Source: Puffinus mauretanicus (Eukaryota > Chordata > Aves > Procellariiformes > Procellariidae). Taken from it: a stretch of 64,000 nt of DNA. The translations under genes were made by a program, and so were the position numbers. Location of the stretch: positions 1,488,001 to 1,552,000 of the forward strand of contig JAJKFH010002994.1 in NCBI GenBank assembly GCA_023333565.1. The letters run 5' to 3'. Shown here piece after piece: positions 42,701 to 47,510 of this stretch. Numbering within the stretch: the first letter of the stretch is position 1; each line of letters starts with the position of its first letter. Below the pieces are notes generated by a model. The model made no database searches. It was given only the letters and a program-made list of their open reading frames with translations, and had not been told where the DNA came from.

Positions 42701-45700
42701 AGGAAACAGCCTGGCTGGAAATCTGCAGACTTTAGCAGGTTTTAAGGCATTTGCACTGCCTTCCTATAGAAGTCAACTGTAGTTATGCTTAGGTGGAGAC
42801 AGCACATCATCTATACCAGTGAATCAGCAGTATCCATCCACCCGACATCTGCGACTATGAAGAAGGTGCTCACAAAAGAACACTAGAAAGCTCTTCCATT
42901 AAAGGGTGAGTTAGTTCTAAAAGCCAAACCATCCATTACTCATTACTGCTGCATCCATCTCACGCTGCATCCGCTCACACTCTTCCAGGTTTTAAATATC
43001 TTCTTTATTTAAGAAAGTGTCCTTTGAACCAAAATATTTTTTAGATGTGCATTTCCTTCTACATACTGTCTACATACTGTCCTCCTACACAAAAATACCA
43101 GTTTAACATAGTTGGCCAAAGTATTTGTGAAAACAATGGAGAGAGTTAGAAAATATCTTTTTTTTTTTCCCTTATTCAAGGGAACCATTGCCAGCTTTAT
43201 TAACTTTGACCTTAATATAAATTTTTAATACAAAAAGTTGTGTTGATCATGTATAAAAAGTAACTCACACAGCTATACAACTCATATCTTTGTACTAACA
43301 AAAGTACAAGGTATTTTTATTCAGCTAAGCCTATAAACCAAGCTCATAAACTTAATTTTTTTTAACTAGCCACTTCAGAGAACTCACGATCCAGTGACAC
43401 ACCACTATTAAAAAAACTAGCTATATTTTTACAATCGTATTTAGTTTTGAAACAAACTTCTGTTTAATTGCTAAAAAAAAATTGAACGTACCCCAAAAAG
43501 AAATGCAGTATTTCAGGAACATCCATTTTTTTTCATGTAAATTGGGAACGCACTTACAAAAGATACTTCTTTCCAAGCAAGACTTCAGTCTCCCAGCCCT
43601 GAACTTGGTATTTCAAGTTCAGCTACATAGCCAAGTAAATTTGGCCTCTAAGAACAGATCATCTCACAAGTGTCTGACAGTCAAGAAATCACTGCTGCTC
43701 AGGAGGAAGCTTATGCTTGAATCTCTTGGTTTGCTACCTGATTATCAATCTCGATGTACCATTAAAAGCACTATCCTAGAGAGAAATAATCCAAAATGAT
43801 TAGATCAAAATAACCTGCCAATTAACCATGACATAATTACACCACTTAAATGAGAGCAAAGTCCTCAGAAGGCAACAGAATCAAAATGCAGTATTTTAGC
43901 TGACTAAAGGTCCAACGGCACTTCTGCGGCACAGATCTGAATTTTAGCTTAGCAGTTTTATAAACTCTTGTTAAACATACAACTGAACCCATGCTAACAA
44001 TGACCACCTTTAAAAAACTTATTCTTAGTAGCAAAGAGGACCGGTGCCGGGCATCCAGTAGCTACCACAGCCAGTGCAGATGACTGGTGCTGGGCATCAG
44101 GTAGATACCGAAGCAAAACACTACGACCTTTCCTTGAGGACAACAATAGAGGGAATTAATTTTAATAAAAATCATAACTCAGTTGCCAAAAAAATTTAAT
44201 GTACAGTTTCGTACCATGCCATTCTTGCCATTATGACTTTTTCTCCTCATATCTGAAGTCAAACTGTGCAATTACTAAAATGTGAAGTGAACAAGCGAGC
44301 AAGTTTTGTGATGTTACTAGTGAAAACGAGCCACACACAAGACGACAAGGCTGATAGCTACTTTAAACCAATTTCTTATACTTTCATGTAAGGAGAGATT
44401 ACTACATATATGCTTTTCTTTCCATCTTAATGCAGTACGTTGTTGTTTCATTTTTAAACTCTTCCTATGATCTCAGGAGACTGCACTGACCCTAGAACTC
44501 TAAAATTATTTTTTGACTGTTCAGTATAACTTAAACTCTGTATTTGACACAAAACGTATACAATTTCCACTGCTCAGACAAGCCGCCCTCGCAATGGGGG
44601 TATAAGCAAAAAAAGAAAAAAAAACAATCAGTATGCAAATCTGTACTCAGAGCTTTTGAGTTGTGTTCACGACTGGGACACGACACAAATGCAGTAGCAG
44701 CTTTACCACAACCCAGCTGCGTTCTGCTCCTTAATAAAAGCATTAAGTCCACACACTTCCTACCCAGTTCAATCCCAAACGTGAAGAAACATAAAAGAAA
44801 CATCTTTCCTGGGAAATGATGGCTACGGTGATCACCAGAAAACACATGGAAAAATCACCCCCTCATCTCACAGGCAGCTCAGGAGTTGGAGAGCGCGACA
44901 GAATATTTAATGTGTGACTTCGGAAGACTCTGTATTTCATCCTTTGCTCTCAGTAGAGCTGAAGCATTAATGTTTCAAGCAAAAGTTGGATACATTACAT
45001 GATATCTGCTGAAGCACCAATGAATAAAAAAGGATTCAGAGGCTCAGTTTATCTAGAAAACAGATTTTGCATTTAAATAAACGTTCATTTTGTCCATAAA
45101 GCATTCAAAGTATGTGGTTCACAAGCCCGCCACTGCGAACAGAAAAACTTAATGGGCAGATCAAAACTTAGTCTATGCCAGAGAGGATTCTATAAACATT
45201 AAAAAGTGAAACCTATTGACCTGCCACCCACAAACTAACTTCTCATCAGTGTAAAATACATCCTGGAAATCTAAAATACTACAGGCCACAGACTAGTGCC
45301 AGTTACAAAAACAATGACATGAAGGTTTTCCACAAAACTCCCAACATCTCAACTTCACGGGATAGACTAGATGTGACCACATATCCGTACCATGATCAAT
45401 CCTTTGACAAGTTTTTTCCCCACTCCCAAGAGCAGGGAAAAAAAAAAACCAACCAAAACCTACATTCTTCATGCAGAGGAGGATGTGCAACACAGACAAT
45501 CCTCAAAATATTTCTGCAGCCCACAAAGCTCAGTTGTTTGTATTAACAGAAAGAACCTCAATGTACTAATTTCACTCTTACTGTCGTTACAAATGAAGAA
45601 TTGTTCTTTATGGGCTCTTGTAAGGGAACTGGAAATGGAGACAGCATTTTAGCAAGCTACTTAAAACAGTCTGGTATAAACATACCTATCTGTACAACAA

Positions 45701-47116
45701 AGTTAATCTCTTCCCAGTTTCCAGCAGTTTTGTTAATATGTCAGCACTGATTTCAAGGAGCGTACGCGTGATTTAACAGTTTACCAAGTTATTCTACTAC
45801 TCAGGAGCAATACAAAGACAGAAGGAAGTCACTGGTGAGACTCAGGAACTGCATGCAGCAATTCAGACATAACCACTTTCTCAACTGAGTGTGAAATTCC
45901 CAACAGGGTGTTCTACTGCATTTTAAATGCTAGCTAGAGAGTGACGCTAAAGATCAAATGTTCTAGATGTCAAGTTCCCCATATTCCTTCCCACAGCAGA
46001 AAGGAAGCAGTACTCTCTTCTACCATTAAAAGCTTACCTTGAGACCTTCTGTCTGCGGAGGGGGAACTCTGTTATGCTACTTTCTCACAAGTTTTCCAAA
46101 ACTCTTACTTTACAATACGTAATGGGATACCAGTGAGATACCTGACAATTTCACTGCTGATTTTGAAAAGCAACGATAAAATTAAGTCTGGTAAACTTAG
46201 ACTTGCTGATACCGTTAAGAAATACCTCAGAGAAATTTCCTATCTCTGCTACCACCAGCTGCACTAGCGCTAGCAACAGCAGAAATATTGTTGTAAATAA
46301 CCATTTTATTCACAAGTGGCTGCTGAGCACGATCACTGAAAACAGGCATAAATTAAAAAAAAAAAAAAGATATCTATAAGTTGACAGCCTGCCTATCAGT
46401 AGCAGCAGCCACTTTTTTAACCTTGCTGCAGAAGCCTCAGGTCTGGCCTTGCCCCAGTTGCAGGAAGGGGTGACCGGGGTCTCCACCGCCGTGAAAACGG
46501 CCACGCAGCGCGGACCCCGGTGCCGCGGCCCCCCCCGCCAGCGCGCCCACACCGAGGGCCCGGGAAGATCCCCCGGCTCGGGGAGACCCTCCTCCAGCAG
46601 CCCCCCCGGGGCTTCCACCGCCCCCCTTCCCGCCGACCCGGCTCCCGCTCCCCTCCTCACCCCCCCGCTCCCGCCCGGGCAGGTCCTTCAGGACGGAGGG
46701 GTTTTGCCCCCGCGGCCCGGGCAGAGGCCTGACCCCGCCGGCCGCCTCCTCACCTCCTCGCTCTCGCCGCGGGAGCCGGCTGCCAGGCGGGAGACGCTCT
46801 CCAGCACCTCGCAGAACTGCTCCAGGCTGACGGCCTCGTCGCCGCGGCTGAGGCGCTCCTCCAGCCAGCGCACCAGCGTGCTGTGGTGCCGCGACACCAG
46901 CGACTCGGGCAGCGCCGCCTCCCGCAGCCGCGCCGTGGCTTCCCGCAGCCGGGCCTGGTCCAGCAGCACCTCGGCCGGGGGCAGCGGCGGCGCCGGGCTG
47001 GCGGCGGCGCCGGGCGGGAAGGGAGCGCCGGGCTGAGGCGCGGCGGCCGCCCCCTCCATGCCTTCCTCGGCGCCCTCCTCCTCCTCCTCGCTGCTGTGGC
47101 TCGCCGCCGTCCCCAT
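651..47116 (-). CDS. ZZEF1: ZZEF1 gene, coding exons 1-47 (3' end outside window)
   Basis: Zinc finger ZZ-type and EF-hand domain protein 1, a very large protein reported in the literature to read histone H3 tails through its ZZ fingers and to co-regulate transcription. Forty-seven exons with GT-AG borders encode about 2,566 residues, close to the equivalent human stretch; exons for the last roughly 400 residues lie left of base 1. Domains by approximate residue: acidic/proline-rich N-terminus 1-50, EF-hand loop 127-138, DOC/APC10 235-415, conserved helical region 430-1040, WGYKF beta-rich module 1079-1229, low-conservation linker 1386-1560, ZZ1 about 1798-1840, ZZ2 about 1848-1900, second variable linker 1971-2110, conserved C-terminal region from 2115. 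The start is the MGTAASHS methionine, matching the family N-terminus. Numbering assumes the frame is restored in exon 15, where a base is missing; read literally the ORF stops after codon 840. Divergent from CYB5D2. Confidence 0.95.
1316..1416 (-). CDS. ZZEF1: ZZEF1 exon 46 (aa 2488-2521)
   Basis: Encodes MTHDALNAPLHILRAMYELQ and MKRTDSFFLEVQKR. Acceptor GCTCAG, donor GTATGT; 101 nt, ends in phase 2. Confidence 0.95.
1794..1982 (-). CDS. ZZEF1: ZZEF1 exon 45 (aa 2425-2487)
   Basis: Encodes ILSIMLYSSKKEISSLAERE, an acidic middle (EREQDQDVE) and KLDPLEGLDEATKICFL. Acceptor TGTAG, donor GTACTT; 189 nt, phase 0 at both ends. Confidence 0.95.
1983..3250 (-). other. ZZEF1: ZZEF1 intron 44
   Basis: 1.27 kb. 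The 2270-2640 part is richer in GC and CpG than the neighbouring introns and holds a stop-bounded minus-strand frame of about 120 codons with hydrophobic stretches and no recognised homologue. Confidence 0.7.
3251..3370 (-). CDS. ZZEF1: ZZEF1 exon 44 (aa 2385-2424)
   Basis: Encodes IHGFKEIQAAFLQSGLLKLL and VKKCSKGTGFSKTWLLRDLE. The acceptor tract upstream is a TG repeat ending in TGTAG instead of an ordinary pyrimidine run. Donor GTAAGA; 120 nt, phase 0 at both ends. Confidence 0.95.
3373..3394 (-). repeat. TG microsatellite forming the exon 44 acceptor tract
   Basis: On the minus strand a TGTGTG/TCTG run leads directly into the TAG acceptor of ZZEF1 exon 44, replacing the usual pyrimidine tract. 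Confidence 0.8.
3942..4138 (-). CDS. ZZEF1: ZZEF1 exon 43 (aa 2319-2384)
   Basis: Encodes VKDYQLIQKCGQEGSDSQTQ, LRQYLQHFVLISTHLLQTSM and VEATWVLSLALKGLYRTLK. Acceptor TTGTAG, donor GTATCT; 197 nt, ends in phase 0. Confidence 0.95.
4139..5866 (-). other. ZZEF1: ZZEF1 intron 42
   Basis: 1.7 kb. Contains the 22-bp tandem duplication, an A run at 4594-4610 and a G/T tract at 4914-4956. Nothing else recognised. Confidence 0.8.
4327..4370. repeat. Perfect 22-bp tandem duplication
   Basis: Two back-to-back identical copies of a unit starting CTTGTACTGAAATTATC, at 4327-4348 and 4349-4370, in ZZEF1 intron 42. Identity suggests a recent slippage or duplication event. Confidence 0.9.
5867..5999 (-). 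CDS. ZZEF1: ZZEF1 exon 42 (aa 2275-2319)
   Basis: Encodes VLCMGTRSVYMDNANEPHNV, IILKHFTEKNRAVVVDIKTR and KRKT. Acceptor TTTCAG, donor GTTCTG (weak, but phase and the Val codon split agree); 133 nt. Confidence 0.94.
6538..6712 (-). CDS. ZZEF1: ZZEF1 exon 41 (aa 2216-2274)
   Basis: Encodes SRVGLDWASSMADILRSLNS, VIAAFTDHCVKQLPFQLKHT and NIFTLLVLVGFPE. Acceptor TTCCAG, donor GTAAGT; 175 nt, ends in phase 0. Confidence 0.95.
7752..8029 (-). CDS. ZZEF1: ZZEF1 exon 40 (aa 2124-2216)
   Basis: Encodes FINLEQILPLMFQVVISNAG, HLNETYHLTLGLLGQLILRL, AKVLSAKHNLFAAGDGS and HLLFSLGAVCLD, almost identical to human. The donor GTGCTT is weak; phase and the Arg/Ser split codon support it. Acceptor CCATAG; 278 nt. 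Confidence 0.93.
8474..8610 (-). CDS. ZZEF1: ZZEF1 exon 39 (aa 2078-2123)
   Basis: Encodes PSQEQVFAECSQKRILGLLA and AMLPPFKS, matching the conserved end of the linker. The acceptor is a tandem AAGCAG (NAGNAG): using the upstream AG extends the exon to 8613 and adds one Ala in frame. Donor is a weak GTTAGT. Confidence 0.92.
9195..9342 (-). CDS. ZZEF1: ZZEF1 exon 38, variable linker (aa 2029-2078)
   Basis: Encodes a polar, probably disordered stretch (GKGDARNETQSPAEDKVGKQ, then SDLSVDDNVSPT). It was identified from good splice borders (TTTTAG, GTGAAA), an open frame and phase agreement on both sides rather than from strong similarity. Confidence 0.82.
9922..10094 (-). CDS. ZZEF1: ZZEF1 exon 37, variable linker (aa 1971-2028)
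   Basis: Encodes GLKNLALLCMLPEGESFSEN followed by a polar Ser/Pro/Lys-rich segment that is poorly conserved in the family. The strong GTAAGT donor was preferred to an upstream GTAATG because it keeps phase 0 with exon 38. Acceptor TTTCAG; 173 nt. Confidence 0.9.
10500..10518. repeat. (GTG)n microsatellite
   Basis: Six GTG units in ZZEF1 intron 36. Confidence 0.9.
11101..11363 (-). CDS. ZZEF1: ZZEF1 exon 36 (aa 1883-1971)
   Basis: SHLPTHSITVYPM gives the two closing His of ZZ2. Then come MVTIRISDRQRLIQPYVHNY, SWLLFAALTLYSADL and CIQLIGDCLMKAQHGKG. Acceptor TTTCAG, donor GTGAGT; 263 nt. Confidence 0.95.
11945..12110 (-). CDS. ZZEF1: ZZEF1 exon 35, end of ZZ1 and second ZZ finger (aa 1828-1883)
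   Basis: GHEDDHEM supplies the closing His residues of ZZ1. ZZ2 follows: CDHC, NCNVC, DLCYGCY. Tandem ZZ fingers are the family hallmark, with reported binding to the histone H3 N-terminus. All zinc-ligand cysteines are intact. Acceptor TTACAG, donor GTATTA; 166 nt. Confidence 0.96.
12323..12461 (-). CDS. ZZEF1: ZZEF1 exon 34, first ZZ finger (aa 1782-1828)
   Basis: Encodes MHMFVARYCDLLNVDI and then the ZZ core CDGC, YRCLQC, DLCKTCF. The cysteine spacing (Cx2C, Cx2C, Cx2C) is that of ZZ-type zinc fingers; the His ligands follow in exon 35. Acceptor CTCTAG, donor GTAAGA; 139 nt. Confidence 0.96.
12724..12853 (-). CDS. ZZEF1: ZZEF1 exon 33 (aa 1738-1781)
   Basis: Encodes CQWSEEDEIADYKQNCEWMD, ECQDVMFETWYEKIAQADPE and KQRK, the acidic/helical lead into ZZ1. 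Acceptor TTTTAG, donor GTGACC; 130 nt, ends in phase 0. Confidence 0.95.
13516..13677 (-). CDS. ZZEF1: ZZEF1 exon 32 (aa 1684-1738)
   Basis: Encodes SLLPALSCVQTTLLHLLDMS, WEPSDLSFFVEIQLPHLLM and SQENISIHDSVI. Acceptor ATTTAG, donor GTGAGT; 162 nt. Confidence 0.95.
14528..14647 (-). CDS. ZZEF1: ZZEF1 exon 31 (aa 1644-1684)
   Basis: Encodes NYFGNLEGCGAELHREIRES and YYQLVLFLVNSVKGFSTIND. Acceptor TTCTAG, donor GTACAG; 120 nt, phase 2 at both ends. Confidence 0.95.
15932..16096 (-). CDS. ZZEF1: ZZEF1 exon 30 (aa 1589-1644)
   Basis: Encodes VLKVLALRKSQGQSIMEVLK, LGQPHCFHPPCVLFLLELLA and CQKDFTK/N. Acceptor CTTAG, donor GTAAGT; 165 nt, phase 2 at both ends. Confidence 0.95.
16752..17268 (-). CDS. 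ZZEF1: ZZEF1 exon 29, longest exon, variable linker (aa 1417-1589)
   Basis: At 517 nt the longest internal exon here. It starts with conserved KSLLLLNFLPV, passes through a polar, poorly conserved and probably disordered stretch, and ends in the conserved basic run STPTRKSPFSRGRLRLLSF and then RSMEEPRAVPTVKEKYPIL. The SPFSRGRLRLLSFRS segment resembles a basophilic kinase target region; that is inference. Acceptor CTGCAG, donor GTAAGC, ends in phase 2. Confidence 0.95.
17839..17932 (-). CDS. ZZEF1: ZZEF1 exon 28 (aa 1386-1417)
   Basis: Encodes LEMKQKSLMGRGNDSEEKQN then TEASEVNPETL, a charged coiled-coil-like lead into the variable linker. Acceptor CTACAG, donor GTAAGT; 94 nt. Confidence 0.94.
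19156..19235 (-). CDS. ZZEF1: ZZEF1 exon 27 (aa 1359-1385)
   Basis: Encodes VNSGGKVPLSDEFAQVYSLA and DSIRIWM. Acceptor TTCCAG, donor GTAAGA; 80 nt, ends in phase 0. Confidence 0.95.
20291..20330. repeat. AT-rich low-complexity stretch with (TA)n
   Basis: TTTTATTT, an A run and TATATATATATT in ZZEF1 intron 26. Confidence 0.85.
20800..21040 (-). CDS. ZZEF1: ZZEF1 exon 26 (aa 1279-1359)
   Basis: Encodes CRNFLIDFAKSDPAQDFSG, ELFKGLIQACKKQTPKTDIV, AGSTVDQAVNSTFAALVYLT and PDLYEKLQKY. Acceptor TTCCAG, donor GTAACT; 241 nt. Confidence 0.95.
21135..21239 (+). mobile_element. CR1 LINE 3' end, truncated fragment
   Basis: Matches the known 3' tail of avian CR1: GAGCAACCTGATCTAATG, a G-run, GATCTTTGAAGGTCCC, and a CCATGATTCTATGG end carrying the ATTCTATG octamer. 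Only about 105 bp remain, with no reverse-transcriptase ORF. It lies antisense to ZZEF1 in intron 25. This is the main repeat-based sign that the source is a bird or other sauropsid. Confidence 0.85.
21426..21574 (-). CDS. ZZEF1: ZZEF1 exon 25 (aa 1229-1278)
   Basis: Encodes ALKVTSVLNSPLWKPVFRHQ and MCPEALLGASQSSRLHQDKK. The LWKPVFRHQ core is conserved; flanks are variable. Acceptor TTGCAG, donor GTACTT; 149 nt, ends in phase 0. Confidence 0.94.
22624..22825 (-). CDS. ZZEF1: ZZEF1 exon 24, WGYKF motif (aa 1162-1229)
   Basis: Encodes KVTFKAGPRLQFLFHSDSS, NNEWGYKFSVTAYGLPDVAV and LQLLVSRLMGRLASRSMALK. The human protein carries a related EWGYRF motif near its C-terminus; that copy is outside this window. 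Acceptor CTGTAG, donor GTGAGT; 202 nt. Confidence 0.95.
23452..23533 (-). CDS. ZZEF1: ZZEF1 exon 23 (aa 1134-1161)
   Basis: Encodes YDYLEFTDARGAKTRYDTKV and GTEKWPK, the central strands of the CUB-like module. Acceptor TCACAG, donor GTGAGC; 82 nt, ends in phase 0. Confidence 0.95.
24143..24309 (-). CDS. ZZEF1: ZZEF1 exon 22, start of WGYKF module (aa 1079-1134)
   Basis: Encodes SWQQEQPVVLRTWTMESPHN, YENNCHEVSVFLCHGATYF and EVEFDEKCETER. This opens a beta-rich, CUB-like module that continues through exon 24. The bird has VFLCHGA where I recall VFVSPGA in human. Acceptor TTACAG, donor GTAATT; 167 nt. Confidence 0.94.
24974..25084 (-). CDS. ZZEF1: ZZEF1 exon 21 (aa 1042-1078)
   Basis: Encodes IIFLLDFCTLDIPYCTLLQG and LIEPLKSLCSEPHK. 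Acceptor CTCCTAG, donor GTAACT; 111 nt, phase 0 at both ends. Confidence 0.94.
25171..25292 (-). CDS. ZZEF1: ZZEF1 exon 20 (aa 1001-1041)
   Basis: Encodes YVGQFLSNIRTILQSLLSQY, SGKTIVEKISNSVFAMATRQ and L. Acceptor CTTTAG, donor GTAAGT; 122 nt, ends in phase 0. Intron 20, which follows, is the shortest in the gene (86 nt). Confidence 0.95.
25798..25820. repeat. Poly(A) run of 23
   Basis: Longest homopolymer in the window, in ZZEF1 intron 19 (T run in the sense of the gene). No adjacent retroposon was recognised. Confidence 0.9.
26211..26370 (-). CDS. ZZEF1: ZZEF1 exon 19 (aa 948-1001)
   Basis: Encodes CEMMMLDVAQQESGTVLSSL, FWSVQGSLLSWCYLQLKSS and AKDLAVEILKN. Acceptor TTTCAG, donor GTAAGT; 160 nt. 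Confidence 0.95.
26980..27094 (-). CDS. ZZEF1: ZZEF1 exon 18 (aa 909-947)
   Basis: Encodes DQDPGGLLLLPEKGVSANF and ISEVLSVMDTLLLVAARE. Acceptor TTGTAG, donor GTAACT; 115 nt, ends in phase 0. Confidence 0.94.
27481..27512. repeat. Short direct repeat ATTAACAGATG
   Basis: Two copies of ATTAACAGATG (27481-27491 and 27502-27512), 21 bp apart, each followed by a related GG...AATTATT stretch. Small local duplication in ZZEF1 intron 17. Confidence 0.6.
27545..27615 (-). CDS. ZZEF1: ZZEF1 exon 17 (aa 886-909)
   Basis: Short 71-nt exon encoding KNITEQEHKQSVHLAFRSLC then THF. Acceptor TTCTAG, donor GTAAGG, ends in phase 2. Confidence 0.93.
27752..27774. repeat. (GA)n followed by a G run
   Basis: GAGAGAGAGAAG followed by about ten G, purine-only on the plus strand, in ZZEF1 intron 16. 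Confidence 0.85.
27921..28054 (-). CDS. ZZEF1: ZZEF1 exon 16 (aa 841-885)
   Basis: Encodes VVDMGDSNFMPMKMLKEEV, LLSGAAIFFPDRQTRRHQLF and TMM when joined to exon 15 in phase 1. Acceptor GAGCAG, donor GTAAAC; 134 nt. Confidence 0.93.
28839..29007 (-). CDS. ZZEF1: ZZEF1 exon 15 with apparent 1-nt deletion (aa 784-841)
   Basis: The exon opens in the expected frame (PREECIFAQTLLLQLLQSCF) and reaches TEAAK. The conserved continuation ELYKHLCE, and the join to VVDMGDSN in exon 16, are only readable in another frame. A single missing G (AAGGAG to AAGAG on the minus strand, around 28861-28865) accounts for this. As written the exon is 169 nt; 170 would restore phase. Read literally, exon 16 begins with TAG and the product ends after codon 840. 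Acceptor TTACAG and donor GTAATT are normal. Confidence 0.88.
29346..29446 (-). CDS. ZZEF1: ZZEF1 exon 14 (aa 751-784)
   Basis: Encodes VQQKESGLKYKSFLDFTGLD and LQLFWNFYNKLHQ. Acceptor TTAAG, donor GTAAGT; 101 nt, ends in phase 2 with AA, completing Asn with the first C of exon 15. Confidence 0.95.
30326..30541 (-). CDS. ZZEF1: ZZEF1 exon 13 (aa 679-750)
   Basis: Encodes YLMIKFLCTRQDTAERLGVQ, NVLGYLRP, the Cys pair CLQC, and LHFIQQLAQDL. 216 nt with phase 0 at both ends. Acceptor TTCTAG, donor GTATTT. Confidence 0.95.
31751..31862 (-). CDS. ZZEF1: ZZEF1 exon 12 (aa 641-678)
   Basis: Encodes CDDLGDDDPIGWFEVEEEWD and VKMQQCRISQ, an acidic segment around an IGWF core. Acceptor CATAG, donor GTAAGA; 112 nt, ends in phase 0. 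Confidence 0.95.
32411..32559 (-). CDS. ZZEF1: ZZEF1 exon 11 (aa 592-641)
   Basis: Encodes VRRGAIGAQCGLVFAYNS and AEEHFKRFESYDKWKL, near-identical to human. Acceptor TTTTAG, donor GTATAG; 149 nt. Confidence 0.95.
33562..33653 (-). CDS. ZZEF1: ZZEF1 exon 10 (aa 561-591)
   Basis: Encodes GFLTETGKTRASIILSTGTE then FQVTQIRIK. Acceptor CTTTAG, donor GTATGTA; 92 nt, ends in phase 0. The beta-strand pattern continues into exon 11. Confidence 0.94.
34567..34662. repeat. G/T-only low-complexity tract
   Basis: About 95 bp almost entirely of G and T with a (TTG)n core at 34606-34621, in ZZEF1 intron 9. Shorter tracts of the same kind occur near 4914-4956 and 52148-52180, and the complement near 2119-2160. 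Confidence 0.85.
34796..34894 (-). CDS. ZZEF1: ZZEF1 exon 9 (aa 528-561)
   Basis: Encodes PLRLTLQACDVKGKEDKSGP and NLLVEPWTGD. Acceptor CTTAG, donor GTAAGA; 99 nt, phase 1 at both ends. Confidence 0.94.
35850..36028 (-). CDS. ZZEF1: ZZEF1 exon 8 (aa 468-528)
   Basis: Encodes CCTTPEVELTLLAFALARGS, SSLCTITDHLDTPY and VRQNLLYKYGK. A helical, highly conserved block with no named domain that I recognise. Acceptor CCCCAG, donor GTAAAT; 179 nt. Confidence 0.95.
36253..36369 (-). CDS. ZZEF1: ZZEF1 exon 7 (aa 429-468)
   Basis: Encodes KALQHMPPLSLTPGSTDF and FLSPNVLEEVDSFLIRIT. Acceptor ACTAG, donor GTGAGT; 117 nt, phase 2 at both ends. Confidence 0.94.
37841..38051 (-). CDS. ZZEF1: ZZEF1 exon 6, end of DOC domain (aa 359-429)
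   Basis: Encodes YVQINIKRCLSDGCDTRIHG and then LRAVGYQRVKK, the last DOC strands, followed by the helical WYWSLLTSLVTASMETNPAF. Acceptor TTGACAG, donor GTAAGT; 211 nt, ends in phase 2. Confidence 0.95.
39114..39313 (-). CDS. ZZEF1: ZZEF1 exon 5, DOC domain core (aa 292-359)
   Basis: Encodes KPDVVLRHLSIAVAAND, QVTVAVGRNA and VRDVHIPSN, the central strands of the DOC domain, almost identical to human. Acceptor TTTGCAG, donor GTGAGT; 200 nt. The split Tyr codon (T plus AT of the next exon) fixes the donor. Confidence 0.95.
39997..40168 (-). CDS. ZZEF1: ZZEF1 exon 4, start of DOC/APC10 domain (aa 235-292)
   Basis: Encodes IETSSNSADIDKMTNGE followed by FWQSDGSARSHWIR, the ligand-facing opening of the DOC/APC10 jelly-roll. 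DOC domains are known from APC10 and several ubiquitin ligases. Donor GTGAGC, 172 nt, ends in phase 2. Confidence 0.95.
41080..41274 (-). CDS. ZZEF1: ZZEF1 exon 3 (aa 170-234)
   Basis: Encodes FIDIFSESKE, SMILRFLHRNR and CTMRSSVLKDSLD, the conserved linker between EF-hand and DOC domain. Acceptor TTTCTAG, donor GTATGT; 195 nt, ends in phase 1. Confidence 0.95.
42412..42556 (-). CDS. ZZEF1: ZZEF1 exon 2, EF-hand (aa 122-170)
   Basis: Encodes AFAQFDAEGDGTVDVEN, a single EF-hand loop with acidic ligands at loop positions 1, 3, 5 and 9 (D127, E129, D131, D135) and the invariant Gly at position 6. Loop position 12 is Asn rather than Glu/Asp. Acceptor TTCAG, donor GTATGAG; 145 nt, ends in phase 1. 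Confidence 0.95.
42557..46753 (-). other. ZZEF1: ZZEF1 intron 1
   Basis: At 4.2 kb the largest intron here. No exon, RNA gene or recognisable transposon seen; only A-rich runs (near 44608, 45437, 46349) and the diverged repeat at 44041. Its first 320 bp in transcription order are CpG-island sequence and may hold regulatory sites. Confidence 0.8.
44041..44110. repeat. Diverged direct repeat, about 44-bp unit
   Basis: CGGTGCCGGGCATCCAGTAG at about 44042 recurs as TGGTGCTGGGCATCAGGTAG at about 44086, each followed by a TACC. An old local duplication in ZZEF1 intron 1. Confidence 0.6.
46754..47116 (-). CDS. ZZEF1: ZZEF1 coding exon 1 (aa 1-121)
   Basis: Starts at the ATG on the complement of 47114-47116. 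The MGTAAS N-terminus fits the MGxxxS N-myristoylation pattern and matches the MG...SHSS family start. An acidic then Ala/Pro-rich segment leads into the conserved ESLVSRH and LEQFCEVLE motifs. It ends in phase 0 at a GTGAGG donor. The exon lies inside the CpG island, which explains its very high GC and the long ORFs in other frames. Confidence 0.95.
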
Positions 47117-47510
47117 GAGCCCCTCGGAGGCGCCGACGCTGCGACCCGACGCTCGGCAGAGCCGCTTCTCCTTCCCCCTCCTCCGGCCGCCGCCGCCCCG
47201 GCTCCGCCCGGCCCGGCTTAGTCAGCAACTTCCCGGCCCGCCGCACCTGTCAGCTCCCGGCCGGCGGCGGCCGCGCCACACTGCCGCCAAGCGACACCCG
47301 GCGCCGCAAAGTCCCGCCCCGCCCCGGAAAGGCACGGTGCGGCCGCGCCGCGCGACACTCGCCGTAAAGCGGACCCGTGGGAAGGATCGTCGCGCACGCA
47401 CATACGCCGCGCTGGCCACGCTGCCGTCAGCCGCCGCCACGCTGCCGTGCGGCGAGGAAAGTGTCGTGAAGGGGTCGGGCGCGGTCGTGGCGGGCACGTG
47501 ACCCGGCCCC
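47117..47510. promoter_or_regulatory. Bidirectional ZZEF1/CYB5D2 promoter
   Basis: Only 394 bp separate the two start codons, so both 5' UTRs and the core promoter must largely lie here. No TATA box is evident. Visible motifs are overlapping GC boxes CCCGCCCCGCCCC at 47313-47325, an ETS-type CCGGAA at 47324-47329, and CACGTG at 47495-47500. Transcription start sites cannot be placed from sequence. Confidence 0.85.
47495..47500. promoter_or_regulatory. CACGTG E-box just upstream of CYB5D2 ATG
   Basis: GGCACGTGACC lies 10 bp before the CYB5D2 start codon. CACGTG is the site class bound by USF, MYC/MAX and MITF/TFEB factors. The flanks differ from the CLEAR consensus GTCACGTGAC by one base. Occupancy is not known. 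Confidence 0.6.

Noticed and set aside
46437..47246. Long minus-strand open frame (269 codons) and overlapping plus-strand frames across the CpG island
   Set aside because: Stops are rare in very GC-rich DNA. The frame opens without ATG and overlaps the authentic ZZEF1 exon 1 frame, which is the conserved one.
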